The notes below the pieces were generated by a model. That model was not told the DNA's origin. It saw only the letters and a list, made by a program, of their open reading frames with translations, and ran no database searches. The translations under genes were made by a program, and so were the position numbers. From Bermanella sp034112325 (GTDB taxonomy: Bacteria; Pseudomonadota; Gammaproteobacteria; Pseudomonadales; Oceanobacteraceae): 14,928 nt of DNA. Below are positions 1-6,977 of the stretch, piece by piece (the first letter of the stretch is position 1; the number at the start of each line of letters is the position of its first letter). The DNA is taken from assembly GCA_034112325.1 (NCBI GenBank), contig JAWUVO010000049.1, forward strand, positions 1 through 14,928. The letters run 5' to 3'.

Positions 1-1479
1 AAATATAAAAATAATCAACCGGATATTATAATTACAAGTGATGACGGTGCATTAGATTTTATTTTGAGTAACGGTAGTACTATATTTCCTAATATTCCTA
101 CTGTATTTAGCGGTGTGAATATAGATAAGTCAGAAGCTCTAAAAGGTCAAAATAATATAACCGGTATTTACGAAGGCATGGCCATAGAGGAAAACTTAAA
201 TCTTATTAGGCAGGTACAACCCCAGGTAGAACAAATAATTATGCTAGGCGATGTGACCAGTCTTGGCGGTAGTATGGTAACGCAGGCTAGATTAATTCAA
301 AAAAAATGGCAACAAGAAGACAGACTTAAACATATAACATTGCAAGTCCGAGATAAGTTTATCTTGACTGAGCTTTATGCTGATTCCGAAAGTCTAAATA
401 CTAAAACAGCATTTCTAATACTCGCTATTCATAAAGATCAATCAGGAGAATATTTTTCGTTTGAGAAGCAGCTACCTATTTTAAGTAAGCACAGTGCATC
501 GCCAATTTATGGTATGTGGGGTGGTTTAATGATAGGTAATGGCATAGTAGGTGGGCTAATTAATGATCCTTATTTACACGGTAAAAATACGGCAAAAATA
601 GCCATCGAAATTTTAGCGGGTGTTTCACCTGCAACTATACCAGTGAAATATTCGTCAACATTTTTACCTAAATTCGATTATTTACAATTAAAAAGGTTTA
701 AATTACTCGGCAGTCCTCTGCCAAAAAATAGTACTGTAATTAACCAACCTATTTCAGTTTATGAAGAAAATAAAAATATTATTAATATAACAATATCTTT
801 GTTTGTGATTTTATTTTTAGTGATCAGTTTACTTATTAAAAATATTCGTCAAAAGCAATCTACCCAAGTTCAATTGTCTAATCTAAATCAACAGCTTGAA
901 TCTAAAGTTAACAAAAGGACTTTGGAGTTAATAGAGCGCAATGACGCGTTAGAGGAAGTTAATAAACAAGTAGAGCGAATGGCATATACAGATGTGCTCA
1001 CTGGTATTGGTAACAGAAGAGCTGCAAATGAAGAAATAGAATCGTATATCAGTCGATCACATTCAGATAATAAGCCGTTATCGTTAGCCATATTAGATAT
1101 AGATCATTTTAAGCATGTAAATGACACATTTGGGCATTTAGCTGGTGATGATGTGCTATTCAGACTTGCCGCATCCATTAAGCACGACTTACGGCCTAGT
1201 GATCAGGTTTACCGGTGGGGTGGTGAGGAGTTTATTTTGCTATTGCCTGACACAACTATTGAGTCTGCTGATGCTGTATGCAGGAGGTTGCGCAACACCC
1301 TAAATGATTGTGTTCATGGTCAAGTTGGTAAGGTAACCGTTAGTATTGGTGTAGCCTCGTTGCAACACGAAGATGACCTAGACTCACTTATTACGCGGTG
1401 TGATGTGTTTTTATATGCAGCTAAAGAAAATGGGCGTGACCAAGTAGTGAGCAGTTTACAAGGTTTAGCAGGGCCTTGA
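1..1479 (+). CDS. Diguanylate cyclase with periplasmic ABC_sub_bind-type sensor (5' partial)
   Basis: The frame is open from base 1, so the signal peptide and true start lie outside the window; 492 residues are visible. Visible residues 1 to about 250 resemble the periplasmic ABC transporter substrate-binding fold (start DIIITSDDGALDFIL; later IYGMWGG and GKNTAKIAIEIL). A membrane helix follows at about 261-280 (ISLFVILFLVISLL), then a charged coiled coil at about 284-325 and a GGDEF domain that begins DVLTGIGNRR. The active-site loop is RWGGEEF, and an RxxD motif (RPSD) sits five residues before GGEEF, the usual product-inhibition I-site. DIDHFKHVNDTFGH supplies the metal and substrate residues. 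I therefore infer an active, feedback-inhibited cyclase that makes c-di-GMP from two GTP in response to a periplasmic ligand. The ligand cannot be told. A TTG at 64 is not the start, because the domain is already under way there. Confidence 0.9.
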   Translation, partial: KYKNNQPDIIITSDDGALDFILSNGSTIFPNIPTVFSGVNIDKSEALKGQNNITGIYEGMAIEENLNLIRQVQPQVEQIIMLGDVTSLGGSMVTQARLIQKKWQQEDRLKHITLQVRDKFILTELYADSESLNTKTAFLILAIHKDQSGEYFSFEKQLPILSKHSASPIYGMWGGLMIGNGIVGGLINDPYLHGKNTAKIAIEILAGVSPATIPVKYSSTFLPKFDYLQLKRFKLLGSPLPKNSTVINQPISVYEENKNIINITISLFVILFLVISLLIKNIRQKQSTQVQLSNLNQQLESKVNKRTLELIERNDALEEVNKQVERMAYTDVLTGIGNRRAANEEIESYISRSHSDNKPLSLAILDIDHFKHVNDTFGHLAGDDVLFRLAASIKHDLRPSDQVYRWGGEEFILLLPDTTIESADAVCRRLRNTLNDCVHGQVGKVTVSIGVASLQHEDDLDSLITRCDVFLYAAKENGRDQVVSSLQGLAGP

Positions 1480-1525
1480 CCTATTGACTAGCTATATCAT
1501 TGCAGATTCTGCTCGCTTTATGCTC

Positions 1526-1553
1526 AAAAGCTCGATATTTATCGAGCTTTTTT
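1526..1553 (+). terminator. Rho-independent terminator after the diguanylate cyclase gene
   Basis: The 11-bp arm AAAAGCTCGAT (1526-1536) is followed by the loop ATTT and the exact complement ATCGAGCTTTT (1541-1551), which runs into further T residues. It begins 46 bp after the cyclase stop codon. The A-rich left arm makes it potentially bidirectional. Confidence 0.85.
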
Positions 1554-1580
1554 GGTTTCGGCACGGGCATGCGTTATAAT
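1552..1580 (+). promoter_or_regulatory. Candidate sigma70 promoter of the RIO1-like kinase gene
   Basis: A perfect TATAAT lies at 1575-1580. Exactly 17 bp upstream is TTGGTT at 1552-1557, which matches the TTG of the -35 consensus. Transcription would start near 1587, giving a leader of about 80 nt. The -35 box overlaps the T tract of the preceding terminator, so the two signals are packed together. The -10 is strong and the -35 modest. Confidence 0.6.
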
Positions 1581-1667
1581 AATAGATCTATTGCGCTTAT
1601 TGATGGCAAACATTTTAATATTTACGCCTAGTTGATTTAATTCTGAGTCTGGGCAATATGCGGCACT

Positions 1668-2531
1668 ATGAAAATACCAAAAAGATTAATCCCTTTATAT
1701 GAAGATGGCATCATTGACGAGGTTATAAGCCAGTTAATGAGCGGAAAAGAAGCGACTGTTTTTGTTGTGGCAAGCGGCGACGAAATTCTTTGCGCGAAGG
1801 TTTATAAAGAAGCCAATAAACGCAGCTTTAAGCAGGCAGTGACCTATGTTGAAGGTCGTAAGTCTAAAAATAGCCGTCGAGAACGTGCTATGGAAAAAGG
1901 CAGTAAATTTGGTAAAAAACAACAAGAAGAAGCTTGGCATAATGCTGAAGTGGACGCGCTGTATAAACTAGACGAGGCTGGTGTCCGTGTACCAAAGCCT
2001 TATGGTTGCTTTGAAGGCGTATTGTTAATGGAACTTGTCTGTGACGACGAGGGCAGTGTTGCCCCGCGTTTAAATGATGTGGGCTTTGATGAAAAGCAAG
2101 CACTTGACGATTTTGCCACTATGATGGATTACGTAAAACTGATGCTGTGCGCGGGTATTGTACATGGTGATCTATCAGAATTTAATGTGCTGGTTGATGA
2201 TTATGGTCCAGTTATAATTGACTTGCCTCAGGCCGTTGATGCAGCGGCAAATATGCACGCTAAACCTATGTTAGAGCGTGATGTTAACAATATGCGAGAC
2301 TATTATGGTCAGTTCGCGCCGTCTATATTAAAAACATCGTATGCAAAAGAAATGTGGTCGCTCTACGAGGAAGGTAAGCTTAAGCCAGATACAGAGCTGA
2401 CTGGATTGTTTGAAGAGGACAACACATCAGCCGACGTAGACTCTGTTTTAGAAGAAATTAAAGCGGCGTTATTTGAAGAGCAAGAAAAACAAGAGCGTAT
2501 GAACGCTGACGATAACGAAGACGAGTTTTAA
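1668..2531 (+). CDS. RIO1-like serine protein kinase (PA4780 family)
   Basis: This 287-residue soluble protein has the RIO kinase signature in order: nucleotide loop SGKEATVF (25-32, in place of a glycine-rich P-loop), ATP-anchoring Lys44 in AKVYK, a hinge around LLMELV, catalytic loop HGDLSEFN (His166, Asp168, Asn173), and metal-binding Asp185 in IIDLPQAV. All key residues are present, so an active kinase or ATPase is expected. Its bacterial substrates are not established. There is no RIO2-type N-terminal winged helix, and the last 45 residues are acidic and probably disordered. The start is the ATG immediately before KIPKRLIPLYEDG; no strong ribosome binding site precedes it. Its TAA overlaps the stop codon of the converging GGDEF-EAL gene. 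Confidence 0.9.
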   Translation: MKIPKRLIPLYEDGIIDEVISQLMSGKEATVFVVASGDEILCAKVYKEANKRSFKQAVTYVEGRKSKNSRRERAMEKGSKFGKKQQEEAWHNAEVDALYKLDEAGVRVPKPYGCFEGVLLMELVCDDEGSVAPRLNDVGFDEKQALDDFATMMDYVKLMLCAGIVHGDLSEFNVLVDDYGPVIIDLPQAVDAAANMHAKPMLERDVNNMRDYYGQFAPSILKTSYAKEMWSLYEEGKLKPDTELTGLFEEDNTSADVDSVLEEIKAALFEEQEKQERMNADDNEDEF

Positions 2532-4873
2532 AAATCTGTCTCAATCATAGGAAGCTTCAATAGACGTTCTATATCCATGGGTTTATGAAAGTAAAACCCT
2601 TGGATTAAATCTACATTTAAATCCCCTAAGTAATCTAATTGCCGTTTTTTCTCCACGCCTTCAGCCACAATTGTTAAACCTAATTTATGTGCCAAAGAAA
2701 TAATATGTTCAACTACATAACTTGATCTAACGTCATCTGGAATTTTCTTAACAAACGAATAATCTAGTTTTATTATGTTTACAGGTAAATTCTGGATATA
2801 CGCAAGTGATGAATAGCCAGTACCAAAATCGTCCAGTGCCACATGAAATCCAGCACTCTGTAACTCGTTACTTGTTTTAATTGCAGCATCAAGATTGGCT
2901 AACATTGAACTTTCGGTTAATTCAAATTCAATGTATTTAGGTTTTACATTGTGTAATTTGCATACGCCTAATAACTCAGAGGTAAGATTAGCTTGGTTGA
3001 ATTTAATTGAAGACAGGTTGATAGAAATTCTAAAGCCTGGGTTTTCTGAAAAATAATCGATGATCGTATTTGCATTAGACAATATATGCTCAATTAAATG
3101 CCGTTCAAATTGCAGCATCAGCTCTGCATCACGTTCAACTTCTGGCAAAAATACACCAGGACCTAAAATACCTTTTTTAGGGTGATCCCAGCGTGCTAAG
3201 GCTTCGATACCAGAAACTCTGCCTGATTTGTATTCTATTTTAGGCTGGTAATAAGCAATAAACTGCTGTTTATTTATCCCTTGTTTTACCTCTTCAAGTA
3301 ATGCATTTCTAGCTTCAGCATCTTCTGAAAAAGATTTACTAAAATAGACTAAATAAGGATCGTTAGTTTCTTTTGCATATTGCAGTGCTAGCTCAACTCG
3401 GGTTGTTAGCGCCGAATTGTCTAATGTTAAGTTTAGCTTTATAGCTCCTGAATGCAGCGATACATGATCGTTTGATTCAGCAATTAACTTGATTAGTCGG
3501 TTAATTTTTTTGGTAAAATCTTCTTGTTTTGTTGCCTGTGCAATAATGGCAAATTTACCGCCATATAAGCTATAGCTTTGGCTATTTTTGAACTCACAAT
3601 CGCTAATAGAATTAGCAATGTTACGAATCAGTAAATCGGCCTTTATAAAACCCATTGTGCGGTTAATATGCTGCAGTGCGCAAATATCTAGAATGGCAAT
3701 ATAGCGATCATCTTTATTCCGATTACGGCAATCTTCAATATGAACAATCATTGCAGATCGATTTTTCATGCCGGTTAACGGGTCTTCGAATGCGACTTTT
3801 TGTAGATTATTCACCGCTTGTTTTAAGCGTATTCTTAATGTTCGGTTCCATAAATAAAGCGCTAAAATAACGGCGATAGCAATTAAACTAGAGTAAAGCA
3901 GACGCTGAATCCAGGTAGTGTCTCTGTGAAATTCGTTATAGATAGTACCTTCTGAGAAAACAGCTTGGTTACCTGTCACATCATTAAATGTATCTAACAT
4001 GGCTGCCCAGCGATCTGGGCTTGAATGACCAATAGGAAATAGGTTTGCATCAATTAACTTAATGGTTTCTTTAGCTTCATATAGCTGGTGATTTTTATCA
4101 AAAGGTAATGGATTGTTAGTTTTTAGCTGCAAAATATAATCGATCATTTCTTCTGGGTACTCAATGGCATAATTCCAACCACGAATAACAGCACGACGGA
4201 TAGAGGACAGGCGTTTTGGATTGTTTTCTAGTTCAGTTTTTGTGGTTGCTAGATTGTCGCCATAAAAGTTGAGACCACTGTCTCTAGGCGAAAATATATC
4301 AACCTCGTAACCTAACTGTTGAAGCTGGTAAGGCTCATTACTAATGTAACCGTACATTGCTAAAACGGAACCATCGATCAATTTTTGTACATCGCCATCG
4401 TAGGCAGAGCTTTTATAGAGATTTGTTGTCACTCCACTTTTTGCAAGCATGGCGCGCATTTGTCCAGATATACTAGCGTCGGCTAGCATAATATTTTTTC
4501 CTTTGAGCTGCGAAATGTTTTTAATATTATTCGATTTTAAGGTCATCAGTACTTCAGGTGTGTGCTGGAAGAATGAAGCGACTATGACAATAGGTGAGTC
4601 AAGCGCCAACGCATTTAACGATTCACTGCCAACTACGGCGTATTGACTAAAATGATTCATCAGTTGGTGTACGTGGCTATTATCCGGGCCACCTTCGACT
4701 AATGTGACGTTATAGCCTTCTTCTTTGAAGTAACCTTGCTTAATGGCCGCATAGTACCCCGCAAACTGAAATTTGTGGTACCACTTAAGGTGAATGGAGA
4801 CGTCTTCGGACCAAGCGAATGTAGAAAGCCAGAATAAAAATAGGGCTATTATGTATTTATTTATAGTCTTCAC
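2528..4873 (-). CDS. NMT1/THI5-like sensor with degenerate GGDEF and active-type EAL domain (c-di-GMP phosphodiesterase)
   Basis: This is a 781-residue inner-membrane protein. A signal peptide covers about 1-22 (hydrophobic, ending FAWS before EDVS). A periplasmic NMT1/THI5-like binding domain spans about 23-300 (IHLKWYHKFQFAGYYAAI), and a membrane helix lies at about 324-343. In the GGDEF domain (about 355-510) the signature is YGGKF (437-441), one residue short and lacking the acidic pair. The metal and substrate loop reads DICALQHINRTMGF, so cyclase activity should be lost. The EAL domain (about 520-775) keeps EAL (557-559), Asn in INLSS, ELTES (651-655), DDFGTG (681-686), Lys702, Glu738 and Gln758, so c-di-GMP hydrolysis is predicted. 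The start is GTG, and a five-codon frame overlaps it. NMT1-type domains often bind thiamine-precursor or riboflavin-like molecules, but no ligand can be assigned. Confidence 0.9.
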   Translation of the reverse strand: MKTINKYIIALFLFWLSTFAWSEDVSIHLKWYHKFQFAGYYAAIKQGYFKEEGYNVTLVEGGPDNSHVHQLMNHFSQYAVVGSESLNALALDSPIVIVASFFQHTPEVLMTLKSNNIKNISQLKGKNIMLADASISGQMRAMLAKSGVTTNLYKSSAYDGDVQKLIDGSVLAMYGYISNEPYQLQQLGYEVDIFSPRDSGLNFYGDNLATTKTELENNPKRLSSIRRAVIRGWNYAIEYPEEMIDYILQLKTNNPLPFDKNHQLYEAKETIKLIDANLFPIGHSSPDRWAAMLDTFNDVTGNQAVFSEGTIYNEFHRDTTWIQRLLYSSLIAIAVILALYLWNRTLRIRLKQAVNNLQKVAFEDPLTGMKNRSAMIVHIEDCRNRNKDDRYIAILDICALQHINRTMGFIKADLLIRNIANSISDCEFKNSQSYSLYGGKFAIIAQATKQEDFTKKINRLIKLIAESNDHVSLHSGAIKLNLTLDNSALTTRVELALQYAKETNDPYLVYFSKSFSEDAEARNALLEEVKQGINKQQFIAYYQPKIEYKSGRVSGIEALARWDHPKKGILGPGVFLPEVERDAELMLQFERHLIEHILSNANTIIDYFSENPGFRISINLSSIKFNQANLTSELLGVCKLHNVKPKYIEFELTESSMLANLDAAIKTSNELQSAGFHVALDDFGTGYSSLAYIQNLPVNIIKLDYSFVKKIPDDVRSSYVVEHIISLAHKLGLTIVAEGVEKKRQLDYLGDLNVDLIQGFYFHKPMDIERLLKLPMIETDF

Positions 4874-5021
4874 ATACTATCCATAAAACGAACTTAATAT
4901 AGTTACTTTACAGTATAGACATATTCTATTGAGAAGTAGAAGTTCTTTATTGGTGATTATGAAGTGCAATTTATTGGAGGTTTTTTTGGGTTAATTGGCG
5001 GAAAAAATGCTCTAAATGTTA

Positions 5022-5054
5022 AGCCCCTGAATATGGATACCGACTTCAAGGGCT
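5022..5054 (-). terminator. Stem-loop downstream of the DUF1456 gene, possible weak terminator
   Basis: AGCCCCTGAA (5022-5031) pairs with TTCAAGGGCT (5045-5054) with a single mismatch and a 13-nt loop. Read on the minus strand it starts 21 nt after the DUF1456 stop codon. The tail is TTAACATTTAG, which lacks a clean T run, so intrinsic termination is uncertain. It is the only notable structure in the 201 bp between the two minus-strand genes. Confidence 0.4.
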
Positions 5055-5074
5055 GAATAAACTCAATTAAATAT

Positions 5075-5875
5075 TCAGTCTTTTTTAGGCTTGCCCCAAG
5101 AAAAACCACCGTTGTCGCTAGCAGCTGGTTTATCTTGTTTTATGACAACTGGTTTGTCATCGGTATTTGTTTGTTTTTTATCCTTATTCAAAGAGATCTT
5201 AGCTCGACTTTTATTTTCTTCTGGTGCGGCTTTAGAACTGACTTTATTTGGATTTTTATAAAATACTTTTTCAGTGGCGGGTTTATTTGCGTATGGATTA
5301 CTGTGTCCACCTTGCTTGGCTCTATCCTGGTTAGTTTTTTCTTTTCTCGCAGCGGCTGTTTTATTAGCTTTTTTAGCCTCAATAGCTTGATATTGAGACT
5401 GTTGTTCTGCTGTAGAAGTATTAGTTTCACGCATTTGCAGGCCTTGCAGCAGGTTACGCAAGACTTGATCTTGGCATTCGCGGAAATGACGGTGTTCAGG
5501 GGTTCTGAAAAACGCAGTTAGTTCAGCTTTACCTAAAATAAAGTTAGCATTCTTAAGTAACTCTATTAAATCATCGGTTTTCAGGTCAAATGCAATTTTA
5601 AGTTTACGCAGAATAATGTTGTTATTAAGTGCATACTCAGCAACCGGCTTTTCGCCATCTTTAGCGCCGCGTTTTTCAATAATTAGGCCATTTAAAAAAT
5701 GAGCAAATTGCTGATCTGTGCAACGAAGATAGTCTGGGTCATCATCCTTTTTCAACCAAAGAACCACTTCCTCTTTTGTTACAGCTAGGTCTCCCTTAGC
5801 GAATAATTCAATCATCTTTGAATCATTGTAATTAAAGGTATAACGAAGACGACGAAGAACGTAATTATTGGTCAC
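5075..5875 (-). CDS. DUF1456 (YehS-like) protein with lysine-rich C-terminal tail
   Basis: Residues 1 to about 150 consist of two related repeats typical of DUF1456/YehS: one starts NNYVLRRLRYTFNYND and ends FLNGLI, the other starts NNNIILRKLKIAFDLK and ends LLQGL. The function of the family is not established. Residues from about 150 to 266 are a low-complexity, Lys/Asn/Ala/Gln-rich, strongly basic and probably disordered tail ending SWGKPKKD. E. coli YehS, as I recall it, is only slightly longer than the two repeats. The tail could bind nucleic acid, but this is an inference from charge alone. The start is GTG; a TAA lies in frame six codons upstream and there is no ATG between. It is 74 bp downstream of the 102-residue unknown gene on the same strand and may be co-transcribed with it. 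Confidence 0.85.
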   Translation of the reverse strand: MTNNYVLRRLRYTFNYNDSKMIELFAKGDLAVTKEEVVLWLKKDDDPDYLRCTDQQFAHFLNGLIIEKRGAKDGEKPVAEYALNNNIILRKLKIAFDLKTDDLIELLKNANFILGKAELTAFFRTPEHRHFRECQDQVLRNLLQGLQMRETNTSTAEQQSQYQAIEAKKANKTAAARKEKTNQDRAKQGGHSNPYANKPATEKVFYKNPNKVSSKAAPEENKSRAKISLNKDKKQTNTDDKPVVIKQDKPAASDNGGFSWGKPKKD

Positions 5876-5949
5876 AGGCTGCCTGTAGCATTAGAGATGA
5901 AATTGGCGGTATTCTACCTTGTTTGCAGCGGAATTGATTGTGGAATCCA

Positions 5950-6258
5950 CTAACGCCCAAAATAGTGGTTCACAGACTCGGTTAACTGTTTAAATAAGGA
6001 CTCTTCAAATTGATCTGGATCTTTTTTAAGTGCCTTTAGGTAAACATTTGATTGGTCTTCGGTTAAATACTGATCATTAAGCTTGTATTGAATTTCAGGC
6101 TTGTCTTTATCAAACCTAGGTATGATCTGCCATTTAACTTGATCAGGCTCTAATTTATCAAATTCTTTTTGGGCTAAAAGGCAGAACTTTTCCACATGGT
6201 TGGCACCATCTGGGCCCAAACAGCCTGGTTCTACTCGGCAAATAACGGTTATTTTCAT
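5950..6258 (-). CDS. Conserved hypothetical protein, 102 residues
   Basis: It starts at an ATG (MKITVICRVEPG) and ends with TAG. The protein is compact and probably soluble, with no signal peptide or membrane helix. Its first quarter contains Cys7, Cys13, His21 and Cys26, and the remainder is charged with a helical look (DQSNVYLKALKKD). It resembles unnamed proteins that I associate with marine gammaproteobacteria, but I cannot name a domain or function. The Cys/His cluster could hold a metal or be redox-active; this is speculation. The ribosome binding site is weak. It lies upstream of the DUF1456 gene on the same strand and diverges from the VF530 gene. Confidence 0.7.
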   Translation of the reverse strand: MKITVICRVEPGCLGPDGANHVEKFCLLAQKEFDKLEPDQVKWQIIPRFDKDKPEIQYKLNDQYLTEDQSNVYLKALKKDPDQFEESLFKQLTESVNHYFGR

Positions 6259-6449
6259 AAGATATTAAGATATTAAACAATGATACATAAATATAAGTGT
6301 AGTGCATTTGCTTAAAAACATTGGCCGATTTATGCCAACTTGGCTCATTAATGTGTAAAATTGATCGCTTGGGTAGATCTTAGAATGACTCTAGCGCGGG
6401 TTGAGAATCTATTTAGAATATAACAGTGGTAATTAGGACGACTTAATTG

Positions 6450-6701
6450 ATGGAAGAGCAGCCAAACAACCCTTTGCACGGTGTAACGCTTAAAACAGTG
6501 GTAGAAGAACTGGTTGAATTCTACGGTTTTGAAGAGCTGGGTACGCGCATTAATATCCGCTGTTTTACCCATGACCCCAGCGTAAAATCTAGTCTAAAGT
6601 TTTTACGTAAAACTCAGTGGGCCAGAGATAAAGTTGAGGCTTTGTACCTAATTCGGCAAGAAGCTAAGCAACAGCAACATACTATTTATGGCAAAAAATA
6701 A
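6450..6701 (+). CDS. VF530 family (DUF2132) putative DNA-binding protein
   Basis: This 83-residue protein has the family pattern NNPLHGVTLKTVVEELVEFYG, then LGTRINIRCF, then DPSVKSSLKFLRKTQWARDKVE. The family is named after a Vibrio fischeri protein whose structure led to the suggestion of DNA binding; its biological role is unclear. The start is the ATG at 6450, supported by TAGGACG about 9 nt upstream. A TTG directly before it is less likely. The gene converges on the DUF2986 gene with an 11-bp gap. No convincing promoter could be picked in the 191 bp upstream. Confidence 0.85.
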   Translation: MEEQPNNPLHGVTLKTVVEELVEFYGFEELGTRINIRCFTHDPSVKSSLKFLRKTQWARDKVEALYLIRQEAKQQQHTIYGKK

Positions 6702-6712
6702 CAGCATAGCCG

Positions 6713-6895
6713 TTATTCATTCGGTGCTTGCTCTGCCGTTTGCTCATTGCTTTGAGCTTCTTCAAGAGCTATTTTTTCACGCTCGGCTTTTGAAATGTAT
6801 CTAGGCTTGCTGTTATTTGCTTTAGGGTTCAAGTGAGACTTGGCCTTTTTAAGCTTTTTACTGTAAATATCTGAAATTTTCTTCTTACGATTCAC
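6713..6895 (-). CDS. DUF2986 family small basic protein
   Basis: This 60-residue protein starts MNRKKKISDIYSKKLKKAK and contains KPRYISKAEREKIA, the pattern I associate with DUF2986. Function is unknown. The N-terminal half is strongly basic and the C-terminus is acidic and Gln/Glu-rich. The start is GTG at 6895, with a good GGGAG ribosome binding site seven bases upstream. A six-codon frame (MTGEDE, ATG at 6912) ends in a TGA overlapping this GTG. It lies 82 bp after the MocR-type gene on the same strand, so read-through transcription is possible. Confidence 0.8.
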   Translation of the reverse strand: MNRKKKISDIYSKKLKKAKSHLNPKANNSKPRYISKAEREKIALEEAQSNEQTAEQAPNE

Positions 6896-6977
6896 TCGTC
6901 TTCTCCCGTCATAATGGCCATATTCTGGCTGCTTACTTTAATGCAATGAGTTTCTGGCCGTGATTGTATAGTTTAGC

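Noticed and set aside
64..66. TTG as the start of the diguanylate cyclase gene
   Set aside because: The frame is open from base 1 and bases 1-63 encode residues that fit the substrate-binding domain, so the gene is cut by the window edge.
4874..4920. TATACT (minus strand, 4912-4917) as -10 box of the GGDEF-EAL gene
   Set aside because: No acceptable -35 lies 16-18 bp upstream, so I did not call a promoter.
5135..5521. 128-codon frame on the plus strand with Phe/Ser/Leu-rich product
   Set aside because: It lies antisense to the lysine-rich tail of the DUF1456 gene; AAA-rich codons read backward give Phe-rich frames. It has no recognisable domain or ribosome binding site.
6261..6276. Tandem GATATTAA x2 upstream of the 102-residue gene
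   Set aside because: Two short AT-rich copies are expected by chance in this base composition.
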